Part shown: positions 1 to 8,197 of the stretch, in pieces | How the letters are laid out: each line of letters opens with the position of its first letter | Numbering within the stretch: the stretch's first letter is position 1 | From: Pseudoalteromonas gelatinilytica | GTDB lineage: Bacteria > Pseudomonadota > Gammaproteobacteria > Enterobacterales > Alteromonadaceae | Length of the DNA: 64,000 bases | Assembly: GCF_001641615.1 (NCBI RefSeq) | Contig: NZ_LRRU01000023.1 | Span: 62,001-126,000 of the forward strand | Direction of reading: 5' to 3' | Notes under the pieces: model-generated | What the model was told of the DNA's origin: nothing | The model's input: only the letters and a program-made list of their open reading frames with translations | Databases searched by the model: none | Position numbers and translations under genes: made by a program

Positions 1-241
1 TTTGTGGAATATTGCGCATTGCAACCTGAGGTGTATTTGCCATTAAGACAAAATTACCTGCATCACAATTAACTTCTTCTGTATCTATTAGCGTTTTGCT
101 GCCAGATAACACAACGACAAGTAATGGGTTTGCGATAGGCACATTTACAATATGTTGTTCATCATTAGCGCAGTAAATCGAAAACGGTAAAGACGGATGT
201 TGCTTTACTGTGCTTAAACCTATCTCTATTAATTCATTCAT
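1..241 (-). CDS. AraC-family regulator, N-terminal part (runs off left edge)
   Basis: I translated this from an ATG at 241 on the minus strand. It stays open for 80 codons to the window edge, so only the N-terminal part is visible. The peptide begins MNELIEIGLSTVKQHPSLPF and continues with alternating hydrophobic strands. A stretch reading SGSKTLIDTEEVNCDAGNF is typical of the cupin-like sensor domain that precedes the AraC helix-turn-helix. The DNA-binding half lies outside the window, so the family call is an inference from the sensor fold only. Nothing shows which ligand or target it has. Confidence 0.55.
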   Translation of the reverse strand, partial: MNELIEIGLSTVKQHPSLPFSIYCANDEQHIVNVPIANPLLVVVLSGSKTLIDTEEVNCDAGNFVLMANTPQVAMRNIPQ

Positions 242-553
242 AATTTACAGTGTTTTTTATTGCTCTGGACGGAACGGCATCATCCGTGAATTTTAGTTAT
301 TCGGCGTTAAAACGCTACCGGCTAACTTTACACTTTAATCGCGCTAAAGCACGACCTACAAACGCGTTAAAAAACATTAGGCACTAGGATCTAGGCCCTG
401 GGACGTGATGTAAAATCGCTGCTACTTATTCGGCGTTAAAACGCCTCCTACAAACTTGTATCTCGCTAACTTTACTCTCGTATCTCGCTAACTTTACTCT
501 CGTATCTCGCTAACTTTACTCTTGTAACTCGTATCTCGCTAACTTTAACCCAA
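242..553. repeat. REP-like palindrome cluster A with 22-bp tandem repeats
   Basis: This gene-free stretch holds several short palindromes whose outer ends read CTAC or GTAG. Examples are GGCGTTAAAACGCC (twice), GCGCTAAAGC and GCGATTTTACATCGC-type hairpins. From 458 to 523 a 22-bp unit (GTATCTCGCTAACTTTACTC plus two bases) is repeated three times head to tail, with a further partial copy at 531-547 just before the next gene ends. The same palindromes recur at 1376-1627, 12150-12465 and 52389-53027. No coding potential was seen. Confidence 0.85.
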
Positions 554-916
554 TCAAACAAGCATATTGTTTAACATCATTCCTGGCATTAAAAATACCA
601 TTGCAAAAGAGAATGAGCCGGTGAGTGCAACTGCAATACAGCAGAATACCGTTTGCATTAAAAAGACGTTGGGTTTACCAGAGGCACTTTTTTGAAATGA
701 CACATAGGCAAGTAACAGTTTTTCTCTAATTTTTTGAAGGTAAGAACGCACTACTCTGATAATAGGCAAGCTGTACATTGCTAAAAAAGCAAATACAACT
801 TCTATTCCACCAAAATGAAATAACAGTGCAATCTCAGGTGAGAACCAACCGACAATAGCTATCAAGCACCAAAATGCAGCTTTTTGATATTTATTTAGTT
901 CGTGCCATTTGATCAT
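554..916 (-). CDS. small integral membrane protein, unknown function
   Basis: A 120-residue protein with about four hydrophobic segments (roughly residues 12-30, 35-52, 83-100 and 100-118). A basic amphipathic stretch with several Arg and Lys lies between them at about residues 54-66. I recognise no family signature. It has the same orientation as the small secreted protein upstream (943-1335), about 26 bp apart, so the two may be co-transcribed. Its 3' end abuts the tandem repeats of cluster A. Confidence 0.6.
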   Translation of the reverse strand: MIKWHELNKYQKAAFWCLIAIVGWFSPEIALLFHFGGIEVVFAFLAMYSLPIIRVVRSYLQKIREKLLLAYVSFQKSASGKPNVFLMQTVFCCIAVALTGSFSFAMVFLMPGMMLNNMLV

Positions 917-942
917 CGTCTTCCTTGTATTTCCAATTATAT

Positions 943-1335
943 TTAAATTAAGTGAGCAGCTGATTTATCTAGTTTAGTTATATACGCTTTGAGCTCTGCA
1001 AGCTTGAGTTTTTCGCCTTGGTGAGCATTCATCGCTTTTGCAAAGTAGCTATTGGCTTGCAGCTGATCACCTGCATGCTCATGAATGAGTCCAATGCGAA
1101 GATAAGTAAAAGCAAGATTATTCGGGCCTATTTCTGTTTGCAGCGTTTTAGCGCTATCAAGCTCAAGAATTCTTGCAAGTGCATTTAACGCATAAAGCGC
1201 ACTATCGCTCGAACCTTTGATGTACTGAGAATGAGCAAGTTCTAGCTCTTTTTTAAGAAATTCGCTTGTAATTTCATTTGCGTTTGTAGGTACTGCGAAC
1301 GAGACTAAAACAGCTAAGGTTAAAACTTTAAACAT
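943..1335 (-). CDS. small secreted TPR-like protein, unknown function
   Basis: A 130-residue protein with a signal peptide (residues 1-19, cleavage probably after ANA). A helical region follows that includes a TPR-like pair of helices around residues 68-105 (LAFTYLRIGLIHEHAG, then ANSYFAKAM). A purine-rich ribosome-binding site (AAAAGGAGG) lies just upstream of the ATG. It is probably periplasmic. The family is not recognised. The helical repeat suggests protein-protein interaction, which is inference. Confidence 0.6.
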   Translation of the reverse strand: MFKVLTLAVLVSFAVPTNANEITSEFLKKELELAHSQYIKGSSDSALYALNALARILELDSAKTLQTEIGPNNLAFTYLRIGLIHEHAGDQLQANSYFAKAMNAHQGEKLKLAELKAYITKLDKSAAHLI

Positions 1336-1375
1336 ATAAAACCTCCTTTTAAAATGTGCTTTACAGATTAATCAA

Positions 1376-1627
1376 ACTCGACCAACTGGTCAAACTTTAC
1401 TCTCATATCTCACTAACTTCTCTTTTGACGCGCGAAACAAGTTTCACGCCTACGATTGAAAGCATAAGGTGCTAGGATTTAGGCTCTGGGACGCGATGTA
1501 AAATCGCTGCTACTTGTTCGGCGTTGAAACGCCTCCTAGAAACTTTACCCTTGTAACTAGCTAACTTTCCACTTGAGTCTCGCAAACTTTACCCTTGAGT
1601 CTCGCTAACTTTACTCTTTAATCGGGC
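1376..1627. repeat. REP-like palindrome cluster B
   Basis: A gene-free stretch with reverse-oriented members of the same palindrome families as cluster A. They include the GCGCGAAACAAGTTTCACGCC stem-loop followed by TACG near 1431-1452, an AAAATCGC element near 1500-1513, and a GGCGTTGAAACGCC element near 1520-1535. Between them are degenerate copies of the 'gctaactttac(c/t)cttg' spacer unit. The array reaches the stop of the GFA-family gene at 1628. Confidence 0.8.
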
Positions 1628-2038
1628 TTAATCACGACCAAAACCTATCAGCTTTTTGCCATTTAATCCTTTTTTATGCCATTCGGTTTGTTCTTCGCAA
1701 AATATTTGCGCGTCTAATTCTTTACTTGGCTCTTCATTTAAACTGCCTGCAGGTACAAGTAGGTATTTACTGTCTTGTGATTCAAATGGCAACGCAGAGC
1801 CACAGGTTTTACAAAACGCCCTAGATAATGCACGACCAGGGTAATTAAACCGCGTAATGTGATTTTGGCCTTTAACCCATTCGATAGCATCAGGTGAGGT
1901 AAACAAGTTTGCAGCGTGAGCAGTGCCAGTTAGTTTGCGGCATTGTTCGCAATGACAGAAGAAAAAACGCCTAAAGTTATCAGCGACTTTATAACTCACT
2001 TCGCCGCAGCAGCATCCACCAGTAAGTGTTTTAGTCAT
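1628..2038 (-). CDS. GFA-family (CENP-V/GFA domain) zinc-binding protein
   Basis: This matches the GFA (glutathione-dependent formaldehyde-activating enzyme-like) family. It has the opening GGCCCGEVSYKV, the paired CHCEQC motif and a C-terminal FCKTCGSALP, which together provide the cysteines for two zinc sites. I place the start at 2038 rather than further upstream because TAAGGAG sits at the correct distance before this ATG. The upstream extension would also run through the terminator at 2111-2146. The product is 136 residues, a normal size for the family. Most members have no proven substrate, so only the fold is assigned. Confidence 0.85.
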   Translation of the reverse strand: MTKTLTGGCCCGEVSYKVADNFRRFFFCHCEQCRKLTGTAHAANLFTSPDAIEWVKGQNHITRFNYPGRALSRAFCKTCGSALPFESQDSKYLLVPAGSLNEEPSKELDAQIFCEEQTEWHKKGLNGKKLIGFGRD

Positions 2039-2110
2039 ATCTATCTCCTTATTCGCTAAGCTAAAAATTGATACCCTAAACGATGCGCTATTTAATAATT
2101 TTTGGCAATA

Positions 2111-2146
2111 AAAAAGGCCATGTTGCACTTACAACATGGCCTTTTT
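2111..2146. terminator. bidirectional Rho-independent terminator
   Basis: A perfect 15-bp stem (AAAAAGGCCATGTTG / CAACATGGCCTTTTT) encloses a 6-base loop. It carries A and T tracts on both sides. It lies just downstream of hutU (stop at 2160, minus strand) and ends the hutHU transcript. Read the other way it could also block transcription. Confidence 0.85.
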
Positions 2147-2159
2147 GCATTGACACAAC

Positions 2160-4160
2160 TTAGAAATCTAAGTTTGATAAAACTTCATCATCAACGTTAT
2201 TAGACAAAGTCACTTTAAGTTTAGGGGTACGAGCCATTTCACGTTTAATAGCAAAATTAGCTTCTTCGTTACGCGCCCAACTACGACGAGCAATACCGTT
2301 GTTTACATCAAATAATAGCATAGATTTCAAACGACGCTCGGCAGCTTCACTACCGTCTAGTAGCATACCAAAACCACCGTTGATCACTTCACCCCAGCCA
2401 ACACCGCCACCATTGTGAATAGATACCCAAGTAGCACCACGGAAACCATCACCAATTACATTGTGAATCGCCATGTCTGCTGTGAAGCGGCTACCATCAT
2501 AAATGTTTGATGTTTCACGGAAAGGTGAATCCGTACCACTCACATCATGGTGGTCACGCCCAAGTACAACCGGACCAATTTCGCCACGATTAATGGCATC
2601 ATTAAAGGCTTTAGCAATTTCAGCGCGGCCTTGTGCATCTGCATAAAGAATACGAGCTTGCGAACCAACAACCAGTTTGTTCTGCTTCGCATCTTTGATC
2701 CACGTGATGTTGTCTTGCATTTGCTGTTGGATCTCTTCTGGCGAGTCCGCCATGATTTTATTTAAAACGTCTGCAGCAATCGCATCTGTTTTATCAAGAT
2801 CTTCTGGTTTACCTGATGTACATACCCAGCGGAACGGGCCAAAACCGTAGTCAAAACACATTGGGCCAAGAATATCTTGTACGTATGATGGGTACTTAAA
2901 ATCAATACCATTTTCAGCCATTACATCGCCACCAGCGCGTGATGCCTCTAGCAAGAACGCATTACCGTAATCAAAGAAGTAAGTTCCTTTTGCCGTGTGC
3001 TTGTTAACAGCATCAGCGTGGCGCTTAAGCGTCGCTTGTACTTTTTCTTTAAATACTTCTGGCTCTTCACGAATTAAACGATTTGACTCTTCATAGCTGA
3101 TATCAACCGGGTAGTAACCGCCTGACCAAGGGTTATGAAGTGAAGTTTGGTCTGAACCTAAGTGAATGAAAATATCTTCAGCTAAGAAGCTTTCCCATAC
3201 ATCAACCACGTTACCGATAAAGGCAATTGAAACCACTTCTTCATTTTGCTGAGCCGTACGTACACGCTCAACAAGCTCTGGCATGTTATCAATTAGCTCA
3301 TCAACCCAACCTTGTTGATGACGCTTAATAGCTGCCTTAGGGTTAACCTCGGCACATACGGTGATACAGTTAGCAATGTTACCCGCTTTAGGTTGCGCAC
3401 CACTCATACCGCCTAAACCAGCAGTTAAGAAGATCTTACCTTTTGGTGATTCGCCTTTTTCAAGTACTTTACGGAATGCATTCATTACCGTAATGGTTGT
3501 ACCGTGCACGATGCCTTGTGGGCCAATGTACATAAATGAACCCGCAGTCATTTGACCGTATTGAGTTACACCTAGTGCATTGAATTTTTCCCAGTCATCC
3601 GGCTTTGAATAGTTCGGGATCATCATACCGTTTGTCACAACCACGCGCGGTGCTTCTACTGATGATGGAAATAACCCCATAGGGTGACCCGAATACATGT
3701 GCAGCGTTTGGTCTTCTTCCATTTCGCTTAAGTACTTCATGGTTAATAAGTACTGTGCCCAGTTTTGGAATACCGCACCGTTACCACCGTACGTGATTAG
3801 CTCTTCAGGGTGCTGTGCTACTGCTGGATCAAGGTTATTGTCGATCATTAACATGATAGCGGCAGCTTGTTCGCATTTAGCTGGGTAATCGCTGATTGAG
3901 CGCGCTTTAAGTTCATAGTTAGGCTTAAAGCGATACATGTAAATACGGCCAAATTGCTTAAGCTCAGCGGCAAATTCGACGGCTAATTCTTGATGCCATT
4001 CTTTAGGGAAATAACGCAATGCGTTACGAATTGCTAATTGCTTTTCGTCAGCTGATAAAATGTCTTTACGTTTTGGAGCTCGGTTTGCATCATTTGGATA
4101 CGGTTTTGGCTCTGGCAATACGCTTGGGATACCTTGCTTAATTTGTTCTTGAAAAGTCAT
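2160..4160 (-). CDS. hutU: urocanate hydratase, long (UROC1-like) form
   Basis: Urocanase catalyses hydration of urocanate to imidazolonepropionate, the second step of histidine degradation, using tightly bound NAD+ in the cytosol. Family blocks are clear: YGGNGAVFQNWAQY, MYSGHPMGLFPSS, TNGMMIPNYS, GLGGMSGAQPKA, GSDQTSLHNPW, SRDHHDVSGTDSPFR-type (here GRDHHDVSGTDSPFR) and HNGGGVGWGEVINGGFGM. At 666 residues it is about 110 longer than the usual ~555-residue bacterial enzyme. Its N-terminus and several blocks resemble animal UROC1 from memory. It lies 11 bp downstream of hutH in one operon. Confidence 0.97.
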   Translation of the reverse strand: MTFQEQIKQGIPSVLPEPKPYPNDANRAPKRKDILSADEKQLAIRNALRYFPKEWHQELAVEFAAELKQFGRIYMYRFKPNYELKARSISDYPAKCEQAAAIMLMIDNNLDPAVAQHPEELITYGGNGAVFQNWAQYLLTMKYLSEMEEDQTLHMYSGHPMGLFPSSVEAPRVVVTNGMMIPNYSKPDDWEKFNALGVTQYGQMTAGSFMYIGPQGIVHGTTITVMNAFRKVLEKGESPKGKIFLTAGLGGMSGAQPKAGNIANCITVCAEVNPKAAIKRHQQGWVDELIDNMPELVERVRTAQQNEEVVSIAFIGNVVDVWESFLAEDIFIHLGSDQTSLHNPWSGGYYPVDISYEESNRLIREEPEVFKEKVQATLKRHADAVNKHTAKGTYFFDYGNAFLLEASRAGGDVMAENGIDFKYPSYVQDILGPMCFDYGFGPFRWVCTSGKPEDLDKTDAIAADVLNKIMADSPEEIQQQMQDNITWIKDAKQNKLVVGSQARILYADAQGRAEIAKAFNDAINRGEIGPVVLGRDHHDVSGTDSPFRETSNIYDGSRFTADMAIHNVIGDGFRGATWVSIHNGGGVGWGEVINGGFGMLLDGSEAAERRLKSMLLFDVNNGIARRSWARNEEANFAIKREMARTPKLKVTLSNNVDDEVLSNLDF

Positions 4161-4171
4161 TATTTGCTCCC

Positions 4172-5665
4172 TTAGTTAACTTTAAACGCTTGCGATTTAA
4201 CAAGTGCAACCATGGCATCAATGTCTGGCTTAAGTAAGCGGTCTTCTTCTAGTTTGGCAACTTTGCTGCGAATGAGCGCAAAGTTTTCTTCAATAATGTC
4301 TGAACACTTGTTAGGACGTCTAAATTCGATTGCTTGCGCTGCATACATCAGCTCAATCGCAAAGATTTTATCAAGGTTACCTAAAATCTGGTTTAACTTA
4401 CGACCAGAAATACTACCCATAGATACGTGATCTTCTTGGCCCATTGATGTTGGTACGCTGTCTGCTGATGGCGGGAAACACAATGATTTATTTTCTGTTA
4501 CCAGTGCAGCTGTCACGTATTGCGGGATCATCATGCCAGAGTTTAAGCCACCCGATGTCGTTAATAAACGTGGTAAGCCGTGTAAGCCCTCAAGCAGTAA
4601 ATAACAACGACGATCAGCAATGTTACCAAGCTCTGCCGCTGCGATTGATGCGTAATCTAATACCATAGCAAGTGGTTGACCGTGGAAACCACCACCCGAA
4701 ATGGCTTCTTCTTCGCTGATCACAATTGGGTTATCTGTTACAGAGTTCATTTCTGTTTCAGCAAGCTCTTTTAAATGGTAGTACGCGTTACGTGATGCAC
4801 CATGAACTTGTGGAATACAACGTAATGAGTAAGGGTCTTGAACACGGTCACAATCAGTGTGTGAAGCCATGTTTTCAGATCCTGCAAAAAAGCTACGCAT
4901 ACGCGCTGCAACTTCAACGTTACCTTTAAAAGCACGAATTGCGTGTAACTCTTCACGGAACGGCGATTGGCTACCCTGCATACCTTCAATACTCATAGCA
5001 CCTGCGATATCTGCAAGGTCTAATAAGTAACGCATTTTAGTAAGCGCAGTAATGGCATGCGATAAAATAAACTGAGTACCGTTAATTAACGCTAGGCCTT
5101 CTTTAGCATGTAATTCTAAAGGCGCTAAACCGTGCTCTTTTAATACCTCTGCTGCTGGTTTGATTGTGTCGTTTACCCAAAACTCACCTTCACCTAAAAG
5201 AGGTAAGAATAAGTGCGATAACGGTGCTAAGTCACCCGATGCGCCTACTGAGCCTTGCTCTGGTACTACAGGGATAATATCAAGTTCAATAAACTTAAGC
5301 ATACGCTCAACAACGGTTAAACGAATACCTGAAAAACCTTGGCTTAATGCATGTACTTTGGTGATTAGCATCAGCTTTGAAATAGGTTTAGCGATTGGCT
5401 CACCCACACCAACAGCGTGTGTGATCAATAAGTTCTTTTGTAATAGGTTGGTTTCTTCTGGAGAAATTTGTGTATCACACAATGGGCCAAAGCCCGTATT
5501 GATACCATAAATGGCTTTATCTGAGGCAGCCATTTTGTCTACGTTTTGGCGGCTTTTATTTATTTTATCAATTGCTTCTTGGCAAAGCTCTGCCTCTAAC
5601 GTACCGGCTGCAATAGCATTAACGCTGTCTAACGTTAATTGGTCAACACCATACTTAAATGTCAT
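4172..5665 (-). CDS. hutH: histidine ammonia-lyase
   Basis: This enzyme deaminates L-histidine to urocanate, the first step of the Hut pathway. The Ala-Ser-Gly triad that cyclises to the MIO cofactor is at residues 142-144 (GSVGASGDLAPLSH). Other family blocks are YGINTGFG near 53-60, GLALINGTQ near 190 and QDHVSMGS near 405. At 497 residues it is slightly shorter than the common ~510. It is first in the hutH-hutU operon, whose promoter would lie in the 120 bp shared with the divergent LysR gene. No hutI, hutG or hutC is present nearby. Confidence 0.97.
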   Translation of the reverse strand: MTFKYGVDQLTLDSVNAIAAGTLEAELCQEAIDKINKSRQNVDKMAASDKAIYGINTGFGPLCDTQISPEETNLLQKNLLITHAVGVGEPIAKPISKLMLITKVHALSQGFSGIRLTVVERMLKFIELDIIPVVPEQGSVGASGDLAPLSHLFLPLLGEGEFWVNDTIKPAAEVLKEHGLAPLELHAKEGLALINGTQFILSHAITALTKMRYLLDLADIAGAMSIEGMQGSQSPFREELHAIRAFKGNVEVAARMRSFFAGSENMASHTDCDRVQDPYSLRCIPQVHGASRNAYYHLKELAETEMNSVTDNPIVISEEEAISGGGFHGQPLAMVLDYASIAAAELGNIADRRCYLLLEGLHGLPRLLTTSGGLNSGMMIPQYVTAALVTENKSLCFPPSADSVPTSMGQEDHVSMGSISGRKLNQILGNLDKIFAIELMYAAQAIEFRRPNKCSDIIEENFALIRSKVAKLEEDRLLKPDIDAMVALVKSQAFKVN

Positions 5666-5785
5666 TTATAACTCCTAAAGAACAGGATTAAGTTTTATTT
5701 AGATGAAGTCTAGCTTGCTCTAGTTGTTTTACAAATGCATAATTATCGTTATTCATTCCAGATTTATCGAACTAAAAGAAGAGCT

Positions 5786-6682
5786 ATGCAAGTTCATGAC
5801 GTAGACCTGCGCTTATTGCGCGTTTTTGTAGCAATTGTTGAGTGTGGCGGGCTTTCAGCCGCAGAGTCACGTTTAAATATTGGCCGCTCAACGATCAGTG
5901 CGCATTTATCTGATTTAGAAGTAAGGCTTGGCATTAAATTATGTAAACGTGGCCGCAGTGGTTTTGAAATTACAGACGCTGGTGCCATCACTTATCAGGC
6001 ATCGATTGAACTGCTTCAGCAATGCGAAGCCTTTGCTAATACCGTAGCAAGCTCTAAAAACGAGTTATCGGGGCGTTTAAGTATTGCCATGATAGATACC
6101 ATGGTCAGCGACCCACGTTGTGCCATTCCACGCGTAATCGCAAAGTTAAAAGGCAAAGGTAAAAACATTCAGTTCGATATTAATGTGTGCGAGGCACGAG
6201 AGGTAGAAACCGCAGTAGCCAATGGCCGTTCATTAGTGGGAATTGGTGTTAGCCGCCATCATATTCGTGGGTTAGATTACACTGCCCTACACAATGAAAC
6301 TAACTTTTTGTATTGCGCAGTCGGTCACCCATTATTTAAGTGTGAAGAAAAACAAATAAATGAGCTCATTAAAGAAGCCGAAGTCATTACCAGTAACTAC
6401 ATGCGCGATAAAGAAAGCCGAAACGACGGTTTAAACTATCAAAATAGTGCTGTGGCTTATCACGATGAAGGTATTGCACATTTAATTTTATCGGGTGAGT
6501 TTATTGGTTATTTACCCGACCACTACGCACAGTTCTGGGTTGATAAAGGTATTTTCAAAGCTATTCAACCGAGTAAATATCACTACGATATTCCTGTGGT
6601 ATTGATCACCTCAAAAACAAATGCCAGCTCGCCTTTAGCAAACGCCATGATTGACGAAATTAAGCGTTGTTACGAGGTTTAG
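5786..6682 (+). CDS. LysR-family regulator, probable hut regulator
   Basis: The N-terminal winged helix-turn-helix is typical of LysR proteins (LRLLRVFVAIVECGGLSAAE, then LNIGRSTISAHLSDLEVRLG). An effector-binding domain follows from about residue 90. I chose the ATG at 5786 because it is preceded by AGAAGAG and begins MQVHDVDLRLL, the normal LysR opening. The upstream in-frame codons have no family similarity. It is divergent from hutH with about 120 bp between, so control of hutHU is a reasonable inference. Classical hut operons use the GntR repressor HutC instead. The 3' end overlaps the next, convergent gene by 23 bp. Confidence 0.85.
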   Translation: MQVHDVDLRLLRVFVAIVECGGLSAAESRLNIGRSTISAHLSDLEVRLGIKLCKRGRSGFEITDAGAITYQASIELLQQCEAFANTVASSKNELSGRLSIAMIDTMVSDPRCAIPRVIAKLKGKGKNIQFDINVCEAREVETAVANGRSLVGIGVSRHHIRGLDYTALHNETNFLYCAVGHPLFKCEEKQINELIKEAEVITSNYMRDKESRNDGLNYQNSAVAYHDEGIAHLILSGEFIGYLPDHYAQFWVDKGIFKAIQPSKYHYDIPVVLITSKTNASSPLANAMIDEIKRCYEV

Positions 6683-7160
6683 TTTTAAACTTGTTGATTA
6701 AACTAAAAACAATCAAAATCAGACCAAAAATACCAAGCAATATACGCGTAATATTGCTTTTAAATATTGCCTGTTCATAACTTTGGATCATCTTACCATT
6801 TAGTTGTAACTGATGAACTTTATACGCTTCGGCACTTTTATAATATGAAGCTAAAACATGAACGTGGTCATTTAATTCAATTGGTAAATTCGTTGGTCTT
6901 AGGTATGTAGTCGTCTTTTCCGTTCCTACAACTGTCATAAGTTTACATTTATTGTGTTGCCCACAATTTCTATGTGATTCATAAAAGCGCTGTACTACAC
7001 CCTGCTCATCTAGTAGCTGTTCTTTTATAGGCAAATCCAAAAAATAGAATGCGGCAATTATTTGCAATAGGCCTATTAAAAATAAATAAGAAGATAAAAA
7101 CTTTTTTTCTTCTTTTTTCGTGTATTGAGTGATTGGCGACTGATGCGGTGTATTAAGCAT
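6660..7160 (-). CDS. two-TM membrane protein with extracytoplasmic domain, unknown function
   Basis: A 166-residue protein with hydrophobic segments near residues 24-42 and 138-158. They frame a ~95-residue soluble domain with cysteines (NCGQHNKCKLMTVVG). This layout resembles DUF3592-type proteins, but I cannot confirm membership. Its start overlaps the end of the upstream DoxX-like gene by 8 bp, so the two are translationally linked. Its end overlaps the lysR gene on the opposite strand. Confidence 0.6.
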   Translation of the reverse strand: MLNTPHQSPITQYTKKEEKKFLSSYLFLIGLLQIIAAFYFLDLPIKEQLLDEQGVVQRFYESHRNCGQHNKCKLMTVVGTEKTTTYLRPTNLPIELNDHVHVLASYYKSAEAYKVHQLQLNGKMIQSYEQAIFKSNITRILLGIFGLILIVFSLINKFKTKPRNNA

Positions 7161-7542
7161 TGAGCTGCGGCTCTTTAGTTTCTTTAATTAGCACGAGACT
7201 AAACGCGATTATGGCAAAGTTTGTAGTCACAGGATTAAACGCTTCGATTAAAAGTGCGGGCTGTAAAACAGCAACAAACAGCATTAGCCCAACTAAAGCG
7301 ACTATATTGAGAATATTGATTAAGATTGAACGGTAGAAGATAAAAAACAGCACGGCAAATATAATTTCACCTATGCCAGCTGCCCGAGTAATGAGCATTG
7401 AAATTTCAGCATTAAAACCAAAACTTGCCGTCATTTGTTGTTCTAAGGGGGCAATATGAATTAGTTTTGGCATCAGCCCATGATAAAGCCAACTAAAGCT
7501 GATAATAAATCGAGCGATGTGAATCGTACTTAAATGCTTCAT
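7153..7542 (-). CDS. DoxX-like membrane protein
   Basis: A 129-residue protein with four predicted membrane helices. It opens with ISFSWLYHGLMPKLI, and ITRAAGIGEIIFAVLFF follows. Arrangement and length fit the DoxX-like family of small four-helix membrane proteins. The family has links to thiosulfate and redox metabolism in some members, but no function can be inferred here. It is first of a two-gene unit with the overlapping downstream gene. Confidence 0.65.
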   Translation of the reverse strand: MKHLSTIHIARFIISFSWLYHGLMPKLIHIAPLEQQMTASFGFNAEISMLITRAAGIGEIIFAVLFFIFYRSILINILNIVALVGLMLFVAVLQPALLIEAFNPVTTNFAIIAFSLVLIKETKEPQLNA

Positions 7543-7558
7543 TGGGTAAGTTTACTTT

Positions 7559-7583
7559 GTGTGCTCTGATATTCAGAGCACAC
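7559..7583. other. perfect hairpin without U-tract
   Basis: GTGTGCTCTGA and TCAGAGCACAC form an 11-bp perfect stem around a 3-base loop. It lies between the DUF805 gene (stop at 7592, minus strand) and the DoxX-like gene. Neither side has a run of T, so it is not a standard intrinsic terminator. It may be a transcript-stabilising or processing structure, or a weak terminator. Confidence 0.5.
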
Positions 7584-7591
7584 AGTATAGC

Positions 7592-8014
7592 TTATAAGCT
7601 AGTAGGTTTACCGAAACGATTCTCAGCTTCATCACCTGCTAAAAAGCCATTTTCAATTAACGCCCAGATACCACCAATAACGGGAACTAAGCCAATCAGT
7701 ACCCACCAACCTGATTTATTACGGTCATGCCAGCGCTTTACTTGAACCGCAAGCGAAACCCACATAAGTGGGATATAAAAGATGAGTGTGATCACAGAAA
7801 TTGCTGTTTCATTACCCGCTGTTAATAATGCGACTAAGAACATAAAAACAAATGAAGCTACGATAATACCTAAGAAAGAATACCAATAGGTTTTTCTAGG
7901 TATACGACCATTAAAAGAAAACAAAATTTCTTTCATCGTTAAAGTGGTAGTTTCTGTTGATGCCGAAGCGAGGTTTGCTTCTGGGGCTTGATATACGTTT
8001 TCTGACACTGTCAT
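7592..8014 (-). CDS. DUF805 family membrane protein
   Basis: The protein carries the DUF805 hallmarks: FSFNGRIPRKTYWYSFLG near residue 33, and a conserved KRWHDRNKSGWWVLIGLVP near residue 97, followed by EN(G)FLAGDEAENRFG at the C-terminus. Three to four membrane helices are visible in its 140 residues. The biochemical role of the family is unknown. The gene is transcribed alone, with a short hairpin (7559-7583) after the stop. Confidence 0.9.
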   Translation of the reverse strand: MTVSENVYQAPEANLASASTETTTLTMKEILFSFNGRIPRKTYWYSFLGIIVASFVFMFLVALLTAGNETAISVITLIFYIPLMWVSLAVQVKRWHDRNKSGWWVLIGLVPVIGGIWALIENGFLAGDEAENRFGKPTSL

Positions 8015-8171
8015 TTCCTTTGATATGTGTTGTAGCAGACCGAATTAATCTAGTCTGCTGATTTATGTTGTTAATAGTGCTGAATTAAGCATGAATAATA
8101 TAACACAAAATGATTGGATTTGGGTACTAAGAAATTGTTGATAAGCTTTAGACAGGTATGTACTAGGCCAT

Positions 8172-8195
8172 AAAAAAGCACCCTTAGGTGCTTTT
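8172..8195 (-). terminator. Rho-independent terminator
   Basis: Read on the minus strand, AAAAGCACC and GGTGCTTTT form a 9-bp stem with a 4-base loop, followed by six T. It begins 3 bp after the stop of the DUF4240 gene and ends the ywbE-like/DUF4240 unit. Confidence 0.85.
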
Positions 8196-8197
8196 AA

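Noticed and set aside
242..553. Possible CRISPR array from the regularly spaced repeats
   Set aside because: The repeats are palindromes and 22-bp tandem units without unique spacers of constant length, and no cas genes are present.
1656..1844. Plus-strand ORF inside the GFA-family gene
   Set aside because: It is antisense to clear zinc-binding motifs and has no independent support.
4771..4989. Second minus-strand ORF within hutH
   Set aside because: Frame-shifted shadow of hutH; the hutH frame is intact.
5666..5785. A HutC-type operator between hutH and the LysR gene
   Set aside because: No convincing palindrome was found in the 120-bp region, and the nearby regulator is LysR-type, not GntR-type.
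7559..7583. Intrinsic terminator of the DUF805 gene
   Set aside because: The stem is perfect, but there is no T-run on either strand, so it is recorded as a hairpin only.
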